This document shows positions 30,966-41,497 of a stretch of DNA of 64,000 bases, piece by piece. Below the pieces are notes generated by a model that worked only from the letters and a program-made list of their open reading frames with translations, had not been told where the DNA came from and searched no databases. Origin of the DNA: Selaginella moellendorffii (lineage: Eukaryota > Streptophyta > Lycopodiopsida > Selaginellales > Selaginellaceae); NCBI RefSeq assembly GCF_000143415.4, contig NW_003314311.1:1215062-1279061 (forward strand), given 5' to 3'. The translations under genes and the position numbers were made by a program. Numbering within the stretch: the stretch's first letter is position 1; every line of letters starts with the position of its first letter.

Positions 30966-33900
30966 ACATCCTTTTCAACACATTCATAAACTAAACTTCA
31001 TAATGCAAAATTAATGAAGAGCATATTTGCTTCAATCCAAAAGCCAAACACAATGAAGTTATGCTCAACAAGTGATCACTAAATGATCCTATATAAATCC
31101 ATCTATAGCAAAACATAATTCACTTCACAACAAGCATAAGAAGAATCATCAATGATTGATATATCCCAACTCAAATCCAATAAGAAATCAACATCTTTAA
31201 TATTGATCACTAACTTTTCCTCTCATAAAGCTAGCATAGTCCACAACTAAATCACTTTTCAATGAAAAGCTAAAGCTCAACCTTTACTAAACAATCTCAT
31301 CTAAAACACAATTAACTCAACTTGCCACTTAGTTCATTTAAACGTCAATACATTTGCTATTTAGCAAATGCACGGATGTCAATAACACAAAGTTACAACC
31401 AAATCATTAACACTATCTTTATCAAGACTAATGAAACTCAATATCAATCCTAAGGAAAGACATCTCATTTCACTCGAATCTCAATATCAATAATATCAAT
31501 GACAAGGCATTACTTAAATGCCATCAAAACTATAACAAAGCTAATAGAAAATAGGAGTGAATCACCACTTAAAGCTCTTTAGCAACTAAGCTAGCCAAAA
31601 TTGAAAATACCTTAGTCAGTATTTAAAACCAAACCTTCAACAAACTCAATTATAGATAACACATCATCAAAGAGTGATTCATCACGTCCAAAACTCAATA
31701 ACATTTAACACCACGGACTAAACATAACTAAATAACATCATTAAAGGTAGAATCGATATTCTAATATGGCAAAACCATGTAAGTTTAACAACACGATTTT
31801 CCACAACATCATCTAGTAAAGCAAGCCTATCATTGCTAAATCATCATCAAGCAAAGCAAGTGTCAAATAGTCCTCAATGAAGTCTATGAGTAATCACTAG
31901 TTGTAAAGCAACTAACAATCACTCTTTAATTTGCCTTCACAAGACCCAAACACTAAACTTATGTTATCGAGTCATATACTTGTCCAACATGAACATGATA
32001 CCCCAAGTACAAGATAAAGGTTCATAGGCAAACACAAACTAAATGACCACTCAAATTTAGCTCAACCGCAATAAGTTCATTAATGCATTTAACCAACAAC
32101 TCTGAGCATGTTTTGAAAAGGCTAATTATGCATGATCAACACTTAGTCGAAACTAAAGTGAAGACCATGAGATGGACTCATATCAATACATAACCTCCTT
32201 ATAAACAAAGCTATAGTACAGATACTAACATCTCAATCGCAAACAACTAAGTTAGATATCACTATCCTCAGCTAAGGCGCAAAGTTACCAAGTCCAAGTC
32301 AAGATCAGTGAGAGCTCACTACTCTCATAAAGTCTAACAAAATACAAAGTGCAACCTGCCACCAAGCACAATGTTACATAAAAAAAACACAAAGGTCACC
32401 TTTTTAGAAAAGTGCAATAGCCATTTTTTTACACAAATTCCAGACTCTATCCAACTCAATTGTCTTAGCCCAAAAAATTAACATCCTTTTTGAGTCGTAT
32501 CATACAAATTACTTACTGAGGTTTAAGCTGACTGAAGTCAACTCAAACCCCTTCACTTATTTTTATTGGCTTACAAAAACGGAATGGTTTTCAAGCAAAG
32601 TGATTAATAAATCAATCATTAGAAAAATCTAAAAAATTTGTGGAAAGTTTTCAATCTTAGAGAAAGAATAACTATCAGTCTAGAAATGCAAACTTTCAAG
32701 ACTCAACCAACTTCCTCTTACCAACAACTTCACATAGATTTACTTCAACACAAAATCTCATGACCTATAGTATGCTTAATCCTCTTATATTTTCAATATC
32801 CAACACTGACATTTGCAATATACAAAATGAACATCCAAGGCTTGATCACGAAGACCATATCTTTGGATATCCAAATTGCACTAACACTCTTTTTCAACCA
32901 CCTTCAAGATCCAATGTAAAGCCAAAATACTAATAAAAAAAATGACATGGAAAATCAAATTTTAAGGGAAATTCTTCATCACTCAAAATAATAATGTCAA
33001 CACAAGTGCTAGCGATGTCAATGTCTCAACTACACATTTTCTCCATCGAACAATCTACTCTAAGTGTTAACAGATCATTTGACAAGCTATAGCAAATAAA
33101 TGCTATAATTGTTTCCAACACTTTATGGGCAAATCCTCAAGGAAACAATGTACCAACTCAAGCTTAGCATAATGAACCACCATTGAGAATCCAATCAAAG
33201 TTACTACAATGTTACTACATATAAGTATACTAGCTTCTCCATCAACCACTTTGGGGTCGATCATTGTCTAACTAAGTAGCTTCATAAACACATTGCTCAT
33301 TATCATATGGATGTGATATAAGTATCATAATAACTTTATCATCAATTGAGCAACACCACGAGCAACACCCATGTTATTACTTCAAAAATTTATGTGAATA
33401 TTAAATGCCAACTCTATTCAACAAAATACAATATAAATGCCACACCCCATCAATAGAGATTTACAACATCGAACATCACCAACTTTGTTTATAACATAGA
33501 TAAGCTCATAGCACTCTCTTTTTGACTAAAACTCAAAACTAATCCAACACCAAACTATTCAAGAAGCAATAGCAAGGTTCCCCAAAAAAGAATTGAGCAT
33601 TGTAACCCAAGTCTTCAATAGTAAGCCTAAACAAAATGGTTTAGCATTTCACTGCTATCCATCCCATAACTCACTATTATCATACCCAATATGCATCAAA
33701 ATAAGGACTCTTAATTGTATGATGTGATGAGTTATGGGTAATTGCACGAGTAATGAGTTAACACCTTATTGCAAATCATTTCTCTAAGAAGAGAAAATGA
33801 TTTACGTGTTTAATTCTTCGTCCCTGACAACTCTCTTTTCGGTCTCATCTTTGACTAAACCTCAAGCTTGCATTCGCACTGCTTTCAATCCAATCCAAGA

Positions 33901-34435
33901 AAAGTTTATGAAAAAGCTTAGCAATGACTACTTGAACCAACAGACTAATCCCTACAGTCTTAATTGATCCACTTATAATCATGCCTAAAAAGGATCTACT
34001 AGTGTTGTGCTAAATAGCTACAGACCAGCTTATTTGCCACTCATAGCAAACCTAAGGGAGGTTTACTTTTATCCATGCTATAAAAAACAACTCATAGAAC
34101 CACCGATAAGCTAATATTAATCCTGCCAATGCAAAGTGTAACCTTGAGTTGCTAATATGCTTTACTTATAAGCCTAAGCATAAACTTGTGCTAATGTGCC
34201 TCACTCACAAGCCCAAGCACAAACTTATGCAAACAGAACATCTCACATCCATTTTATGAACCCTAAAACAAACTCACATAATATAGTATAAAAAGGTAAC
34301 CAAATCTATACCCAAGGAATGAATGCAAAGCCTTTACACCCAAACATATATCCACTTGGATCATCATTTTCACTTTTGCATATGAAATGAAACTAATTGC
34401 CTAATCTCATTGGATAATACTTACTGAGACTTATC

Positions 34436-34446
34436 CTCTGATACCA
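34436..34446 (-). promoter_or_regulatory. Primer binding site of the 28-35 kb LTR element
   Basis: CTCTGATACCA on the plus strand is TGGTATCAGAG on the minus strand, 2 bp from the LTR end at 34449. Confidence 0.7.
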
Positions 34447-35540
34447 AATGTAGCACATGTGGTTTTTACCCTTTATCCTATGGTGATTTACTATAGAATA
34501 ACCACGAAGCAGAACCTAAACCCTTTATGTACCACGTATCCAAAGGATAGTGGTGTGGAACCCGAGTTTCAGGGCCTTGGCCATTGAATGAAAGAACAGT
34601 GCTGAACTCCTAAGCATGGAGCTAAGGAGTGGTGGAACCAAACCACGAATCAACTCCCGAGCATACAGCCCCAAGAGTGAAGGGACAGGAGCATGGAGCA
34701 ACTTGGAACAGTCTTAGAGTATCCAGGATTCCAATGTTAAGATCAACATGCAAAACAAAACTTAGCATTATTTCAACATACCAATGGCTTAATGCGAAAA
34801 TATAGGTATTAGCATGGTGTGGAACTCAACCTCAGACCCAAGCCCCAAGCCAAATGCAGAACAAAGACATGCACATAAGCAGGAGCTAAACTATACCTCA
34901 GGTTGGTCAGCCATGCCCAACTTACCCATTACCCCTACTATACATTTAAACCCCCCCCCTCCCCAATGAGGAACACATACTTTACGCTTTCACCCCAAAC
35001 CTCCTTTAGTGCCAAAAGTTAGAACCAACTTGAAACTTGCTAAATATGGAATATCTCTAGATTGCGAATTTGGCCACAGGACAAACACCATTGTGTTTAG
35101 AATAATCTCTACATTTTATAGATATGCTAAATGAATAAATCTAGACAATTTCCATAAATAGCATTTAAGGCCAAAATAAGACTAACACAAAAGGCATGAT
35201 AGCGAGGGTGTTTGGCAAACACGGCAAGCTATCATTCAACGATATTGAGGGACTAATCTTAATACGCAAGGGTTTTTGCTAGGTTAGTGCAAGACAGAGC
35301 AAAAGAGAACTAACAAGCCAGGCTAAGTATGCTCAGCTAGATAGACATTTAGGAATTCCTTCCTTATGCTCATTTGGCCAAGTACAGATGCTAAGTCTAA
35401 TTTACTAACACTTAGATAAAAGGGGCTGATAAAGGGTCTAGCAATATTGACCTCTTACCGTTGTGGTAGTAAAGAAAGAATATCTGAAAGGATTAGCTAA
35501 CAAGTAACTTTTAATACCCACAATCACATTTGCAATATTT

Positions 35541-36250
35541 GCCTCAACTGGTTGTAATGTATGGCTTATATATGCAATGGGATGGCACTAACTAGGCATA
35601 CTCAAACTCTCTTACATCAACACACCTCCAATACCAATATCAAAAGGATCCACACGCAAAATAAAAGGTCGAATGTAGTTAGGACATGCCAAAACCAAAG
35701 GAGTCGTTGTAGCGCATGTGATCATAGGATGAGATTTGGATATATTGTTACCATGGATCCTTGGAACTTTGGGGGATAAATGGGGATAAAATAGCCACTA
35801 AGGGCTCTCTCATCAAGTAATTGCTCCTTTTCCAGTTGGCTTAAAGGGAGAGAGATAAAGTGCGCTATATATGGTATCGAAGCAAATGGCATGGGTTCGA
35901 TTCCCATTGATTAGTTGTTACATAAAATATAAAATACCCTTAAGCAAGGTATATTCCTACCCCTAAATTTGAAAATTGTATGTATTGGGCATCCATGTGT
36001 ACGTCCTTCCTTTTTTGGAGCATCCCAAACGAAAGTATCCACCATGGGACTGCAATATGGGTGGATGACTAGTTGTCTCACATGGAATAGCTAGTGTAGA
36101 TTGCAATACGGGTGGATGACTAGTTGTCTCATATGGAATAGCTAGTCTACACAATGTGGCGCATCCCAGACGAAAGTATCCACCGTGGGTTGCCTCACAT
36201 GGAATAGTTAATCTACACAATGGAAGGATTAATAGATTTAGTATAGAAAT
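35541..36250. other. Intergenic with short local duplications
   Basis: No gene seen. Two blocks repeat: gcatcccaaacgaaagtatc (36022 and 36161) and gggtggatgactagttgtct (36059 and 36111), giving a jumbled tandem array of about 170 bp. Confidence 0.5.
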
Positions 36251-36257
36251 GGAGGTG

Positions 36258-37783
36258 CTAATTTAGTAGATTTAGTGTAGAAATGAAGGTGTTAATTCCC
36301 CTTGACTCAGTACAAAGCACATGAAAGCACTGGATATCATTCATACACTTCGGAGTAGAGAACTTTAGAACAGGCATAAGTTTATCATGACTAACTTGTA
36401 AATTATCATGAGAAATACAGCACCCAAGATAAGTCGTATCCTTGGACCCAAACACACACTTTAACCACTTCAACTTTAAACTAGCTTCTTGCAGCTGATT
36501 TAACACTTTATGAACATCACAAATATGTTCCTTCTACATCCCCTTAAATGGATCAAGATATCATCAATGAAATCTATAGTCACCTTTAGCATATCAAAAA
36601 AAACTTTGTCTATCATTCACTAGAAAGTCACTAGATCATTGTTCAAACCAAACGGCATCACCAAGAACTCGTACAAACCAAATAGTGTATGAAAAGTAGT
36701 CTTATGAATATCTTCTTCAGCCATCGATATTTGCAAGATTTAACTTAGTAAACCAACAACTTCTCCCTAGACAATCCAAGAGATTAGCAGTGTGAGGAAG
36801 AGGATACATATTTGGGATCGTTACTTCATTTAATTGACAATAGTCAATACAGAAATGAATACTCCCATTAGGCTTCATCACAAGATGAAGTTCACATGCC
36901 CAAGAATTCTGCAACTTTTGAATAACACCCTTTTCCAACATCTCCTTAACATTTGCATGTAAAATCTTGATCTCTTTGGGTGACCATCATTAATCATCAC
37001 AATCATTAGCATGTTCGAATGCACATTTGAAGATGTCCGAGAGAACACTCCAATCCCCACGAGTGACTGTGCTCAAACCATTATACCACTACAACGCCAC
37101 CCTTAAAGACACATAGGAGACTCATGCAAACGTCGAGCATCATCTCAAAAATGATATGTGGCAATCACTATGAAGTGATCGAACCAATGGTACACATCAT
37201 CCTTAGGATTTTTTTGAAAGAACTTTAGCTGAATGCCAGGATTGGCACCAAGAGCAGGAGGAATTGTACCACATGCTGTGAATGCTGCCATCAATTGAGT
37301 TTGGTTATTCAACTGCAATCACACAGTATCAAGTAATTGCACCAACTGTTGTTTCAAAGTCAAAGGAGAAGAAGACTATTACTTTGCCATGAAGATGAAT
37401 GAAAAGAAAATAGCAAAAGAAATGAAATGAAAAAAGTTAGAAGGAAAAGAAGATCTAAACAATGCAAAAGCTAAATCTAAACCAAAATCCTAAAAAGAAA
37501 GAATAAAAGATAGAAAATGGAAAAAAATTAGATCTAGACACTGCAAAAGCTAAATTTAAGCCAAAATCATTCCTCAAGAACAATCAAAAGTGCCCCTCAA
37601 CTCCACTAATGTGAGTGCATGGAATATAGAAAGAGAATATACAAAATGTCTATATCAATTAACTTAAAAGCCCTAGTTTATATATAGAAGCGAATGGTTC
37701 AAATTGAAATCAATCTGATGGCTACCAAAATCCCACTATGCTAATATTAATATACAGCATCATAACCATACACTTGGACCTCA
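36258..37783 (-). mobile_element. Fragment of the same Gypsy family, with one LTR
   Basis: On the minus strand: LTR (37783-37610), the start of gag (about 37395-37120, with the uninterrupted site GTGATTGCCACATATC at 37152-37167), then directly RT pieces MLEKGVIQKLQNSWACELHL and FCIDYCQLNEVTIPN (36941-36717), and LKLKWLKCVFGSKDTTYLG (36480-36420). Much of gag is deleted and stops are frequent. No second LTR is seen on the left. Confidence 0.85.
37610..37783 (-). repeat. Gypsy LTR of the 36-38 kb fragment
   Basis: 174 bp, reverse complement of the 16306-16480 type (TGAGGTCCAAGTG...TGCACTCACA). Confidence 0.8.
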
Positions 37784-37789
37784 TAGTTT

Positions 37790-38850
37790 GAATAAAATAA
37801 AATGCTCTAATGCTTGCTATGGCTTTCACAATGAAGAGGATGTGAGAAAATATTGATATGGAGAGTGTTTAAATTGTCAAGAGTTCAACATTAAGAAGAA
37901 GGGAAATGATGAAAATTTATAATATAATATTGAACAACAGAGAAGAAAAAATGGATTTATGTTAAACATTCTGAATATAAAATTTTTAAAACCTTACCTT
38001 TATATGGACTCTAGAAATTAATTTAGTCCAACCTCAATTAATCTAGAAATATAATCAATCTCGTATATCCATCTATAGTAAGTTTTAAATTCAAATCCCA
38101 TGAGCAGAGGTTTAAGATTTAATTCTTCTTGTGGTCAGTAATGAATATATTCCTCAATAAATATAGAGAAATGATAAATGGTATAAAACTTTGGCAAAAT
38201 CATCAACTATAAGTATGATGAAAAGGTTGTTTGGCTCTAAATCAATGCTATTGTTGTAAAGGGAATACCACATCCTAAGATTCATCTAAGCACAACTGAA
38301 ACTATAATCTAGTAAAATGTGGCCATTCATAGTTCAACAAGAGTTATGCTTACCTTATTCAAAATCCAACAATAACTCAAGTTAACCGTGTGCTACAAGA
38401 ATGGGGAGTAGATCATGGCTTCTTTACAGCTCTAAACACACACAGCAGAAGAAGACCAATGACCAAACAGACCAATGATTGAACTTTAGAATGGCAGAAA
38501 AAGGTTGATATTTTTTTGAAGGAAGGTTGGAAGTTTCCCAATGGGTAAATATTTCCCATCAGGAAAGACTAAGCAAAATTTTGCTATTGGGACACAAATC
38601 TCTAGACAAGTATAAACAAAACACTAAGTAAGCCACTTGAACTTAAGTAAGCAGAAACATTTGTACATTTCTACCCAATCTATCTAAAAATGATCTTGAT
38701 TTAGCACATGAAAATATATATTCAAAAATAAAATAATATACCAAAACCTATTACTTCTCTAAACATAACTGAAAGTCTCCCCACGTGCTTAGTCCAAGTC
38801 CATAGTCAACAAGTCAATACTGTGCACCCCTCAGTCAGGGCTTTAAGAAC
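37790..38850. other. Intergenic, AT-rich, nothing recognised
   Basis: No open frame above 60 codons and no repeat that I can assign. Confidence 0.5.
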
Positions 38851-38857
38851 CGCGAAA

Positions 38858-38881
38858 ATGGCAGAGCCAAAGAAAAGATGA
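38858..38881 (+). promoter_or_regulatory. Upstream ORF overlapping the peptide start codon
   Basis: ATG at 38858 opens a seven-residue frame (MAEPKKR). Its TGA stop (38879-38881) overlaps the ATG of the secreted peptide (38878) as ATGA. It could limit or couple translation of the main frame. Confidence 0.5.
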
Positions 38882-39161
38882 AGGGCTTTCTAGTGCTGCT
38901 GCTTGTGTCTGCTATTATAATGCTTGCAATGACACACCAAGTTTCCTGTAGAGCTGGTGCTTTTGGGCATACAATTGGTGATCGTGTCCTCTTGGAGGAA
39001 CAGGCATCGCCAGTAGATTTGGCATCACCGCCTCCAGGATTGAGAAAACGGGATCCTGGTGAGTCTTCAAGAAACAGAACCGACTATAATAATAGTAGCC
39101 ACTTTCTGTGACAGGTTTTTTACCTCCACCTGATGTGCCACCACTGTCTGGCAATCCATAA
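38878..39161 (+). CDS. Putative secreted peptide precursor, 75 aa, two exons
   Basis: Exon 1 (38878-39058) encodes a clear signal peptide, MKGFLVLLLVSAIIMLAMTH, likely cut near SC-RA, then RAGAFGHTIGDRVLLEEQAS and a Pro-rich segment. A 56-bp intron (39059-39114, GTGAGT...GTGACAG) joins it to exon 2 (39115-39161), giving the tail RKR-DPGFLPPPDVPPLSGNP and a stop. The basic RKR before the Pro-rich 17-residue tail suggests proteolytic release of a small peptide, as in plant peptide hormone precursors (signal peptide, variable region, short C-terminal peptide). I cannot match the tail to CLE, IDA, PSY, CEP or RGF consensus sequences. If the intron were retained the frame would end at 39111 after a short unrelated tail. 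The splice fits both sites and phase. Confidence 0.6.
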
Positions 39162-39312
39162 AGTTCTTCTCCTGCGAGGTACGAACGACTAATTACGAAA
39201 CACAACAAGCAATAAACTTGAAGAGGTTCAAGTCCATGTTTTTTCATTTTGCATGAGTCATGTTTGGAAAAGCTTCTTTAAAAATGGACCACAATTTCAA
39301 TCAAGGTGAACC

Positions 39313-39462
39313 ATGAAGTCTCAGTGCAAAAGAGATCTCTTTGCGGGCACCACTGCGCACCCACCTTTCTCACAGGAGAAATGCTGCTTTCCAAGCAGAT
39401 GCACAGACGTCTGTGAAGCACCCTGCAAGCGTTGCCTCGAGCCTTGCATCTGGAACGGCTAG
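39313..39462 (+). CDS. Cysteine-rich mini-ORF, 49 aa
   Basis: The frame starts MKSQCKRDLFAGTTAHPPFS and ends with a cluster of seven cysteines spaced CC-x4-C-x3-C-x3-C-x2-C-x3-C (residues 24-45), including PCKRCLEPC. There is no signal peptide in this frame. The codon before the cluster follows ctttctcacag, a good 3' splice site, so the cysteine part could be the last exon of a secreted cysteine-rich peptide whose first exon I cannot place. Function unknown. Confidence 0.3.
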   Translation: MKSQCKRDLFAGTTAHPPFSQEKCCFPSRCTDVCEAPCKRCLEPCIWNG

Positions 39463-39469
39463 CATCTCA

Positions 39470-41280
39470 GAAGCTTCGAGATTTGCGAGAGGTCACGCTG
39501 TGACAGCCCGTGCACGAAGCTGCTCATAGTATCCCTACATAGGCTTGTATGGCAAATCCCTACGTCATTTGGCATCGCAATCATACTTATGACACTGAAG
39601 AAGAGTGAGAGCTCCGACAGATTCATCGAGCTTCGACTGTGGCCATATCTTCGAGGTTCATCAGTGGATAGCTATGGACAATCACGACTTAGTGCTCTCT
39701 TCAATCGTTTTCAAGTCCTGGTAAGTTCTTTGTTTGCCGTTGCAGATACCTTAAACTTTTCCCAACTTTTTCTCAGCAGGACCGCAGAAAGACGCCTCAA
39801 ATTCTGGAAGTATTGTTGTTGTTGTTGTAGTATAGTTTAAGATTTTATGACCCGATAGAAAATGTTCAACTCTAGTCAAAGATGGTCTTGTAACCCACAA
39901 CCACACAACAACGCGGGATGAGACATTGGTCCCATTGTAGTGTCCCTGTGTATTAAGCCCTAGCTGCTCAAAGATTTCATCGTTGAAGACAGTGGATTCC
40001 TTGAAACACATAGTTGTGACCACAGGATGCTTGGCCACCATCTGCATGAGCATCTCTTTCGACACCTTATTCATTCTCACCATGGATGAATTGCCACCCA
40101 ATGCTTCATTATTCGAGAGTAACTGGGCTTCTTCGGCCGGGGGATGTATCGAGCCATAAATCACCACCAAACATGCCAAGCTTGAAAAGCAGGCCAGGAC
40201 AATGCCACTCCATCCAGTCTACCCTGCCGGGTGCCGGTTCTAGAGCTTGGAACTTTTACGCTTACCTTTGCTGTTGACTTAGTCATAGCTCCTTCTTGTC
40301 ACGCCATTTGGAACCATGAATGCGTTCCTCCACGCCGCTGGGAACTATACACATTGCCCATTCGGATCGCTTTTCAAATATAGATATTATTCTTGATCAA
40401 ATGATCCTTAAATGCCCCGTCCATCCTAGAGCTCTAGAGCCACCCGCGTGTATAGAAGTCTTGCAAGAAAAATGTAAGGATATTTTCTTCTCAATCTTTA
40501 TCTTTGTGCAGTCAGAATTTCCCGTCGTGAAATATGGGATGGGAGCTTTTCGAATCGCGTTTTTATTGGGGGGGGGGGGGCTGACGATTCCCTCATTGTT
40601 GACAGGGAATGCATGGCCTGCAGTGGCGGCCCTGCTCTAGCTGAAGTCCGTGTGTGCCGCAATGGTGAGTAGCAAACGTGGTGTGTACTCATGGTACCGC
40701 ATGGTTAATGGTTGCACAATAAATTTGATATAGAGTGCACCTACTGTCCAGCTTGCTAGCCATTGTTGTAGAGCCATATTGTCCACAGTGGATAGTTGTC
40801 TAAAGATCACAAGCTCCAGATTTAATCCCAAACGTTCTGTCCAGGCTTTTAACTCGTGCCACCACCTTTGTACACGAGACTTATAGAATCCTCCATGGCC
40901 TTATCTTGGTGATATCTTCTCAATGCTTTGACAAAGACGATTATTCTTTTCCAGGTTATGATTTCCATTGGTAGCAAGCTACACACCGTATTCTATAAAT
41001 GGAACTGATGTAAAACAGGACGCTTCCACCGAAAAAGCTTTATGTTGGCATTAAAGATTACTACAGCTTTTATCGGAAACACACCAAAAAAATTACTTAC
41101 CTACAGAGCCTTTTTCCCCATTGTTAATTAGAGAATATTCGTGGTTCCTGTGAGGTGAGCTTGGAACCAGGGTAGAGTGGAGTGGTGTTGTCCAAGCCAA
41201 ACCAGGCAAGCTCTCTCATGGTGGCTTGTGGCTCGATGCAATCTCGGTACTGCCGCTTTGGTGAGAGAATCCACAGAAGG
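39470..41280. other. No gene confidently assigned
   Basis: Minus-strand frames at 39751-40179 and 41124-41309 look partly protein-like (for example MVAKHPVVTTMCFKESTVF and MRELAWFGLDNTTPLYPGSK) but have no partner exons or family that I can name. A run of 12 G lies at about 40569-40580. Confidence 0.35.
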
Positions 41281-41287
41281 CGCATGC

Positions 41288-41440
41288 TGTAAGAATAATG
41301 ATTGAACACGACAAGCAGTCCGAATCGTGATCAGATCTCTGGTGATTTCCGATTTGATTGAAGTTGTATATATATACAGCCATGTATGAATCAACGTGTG
41401 TTGAAGTGAAATCCGTTGTTCTTGCTCCGCTTTTCTTTCT
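41288..41440 (+). repeat. Copia 5' LTR
   Basis: 153 bp with a TATA-like tatatatataca at about 41369 and a probable start of transcription downstream of it. Confidence 0.92.
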
Positions 41441-41452
41441 TGGTATCAGAGC
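41441..41452 (+). promoter_or_regulatory. Copia primer binding site
   Basis: TGGTATCAGAGC, a perfect match to the initiator tRNA-Met complement, directly after the LTR. Confidence 0.92.
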
Positions 41453-41497
41453 GCTGGTTTCTGAACTCTTTCTTCTCCTTTCTTTGTGCCTCACATC

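Larger units (their letters stand above)
28225..35540 (-). mobile_element. AT-rich non-coding LTR element (second LARD-like), diverged
   Basis: A repeat of about 1.1 kb at 34449-35540 is matched, with many differences and deletions, by 28225-28860 (its far end) and 28860-29440 (its middle). Reading on the minus strand, the repeat ends GTGCTACA and is followed at 34446-34436 by TGGTATCAGAG, the initiator-Met primer site, so 34449-35540 is the 5' LTR. The interior (29440-34435) has no frame beyond about 75 codons. The left end is composite, as if two LTR copies were fused. A TRIM lies inside at 30370-30965. Confidence 0.65.

Noticed and set aside
35885-35915. tggtatcgaagc followed by gggttcgattccc, as if a primer site or tRNA piece
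   Set aside because: No LTR could be defined upstream and no tRNA fold is complete.
36022-36190. Short repeated blocks as a possible CRISPR-like array
   Set aside because: Irregular units and spacing in plant nuclear DNA; better explained as local tandem duplication.
39751-40179. Minus-strand frame resembling a glutaredoxin (MVAKHPVV... then FEQLGLN)
   Set aside because: The CPYC-type active site is absent and the rest of the frame has no thioredoxin fold pattern that I can see; the likeness is too weak.
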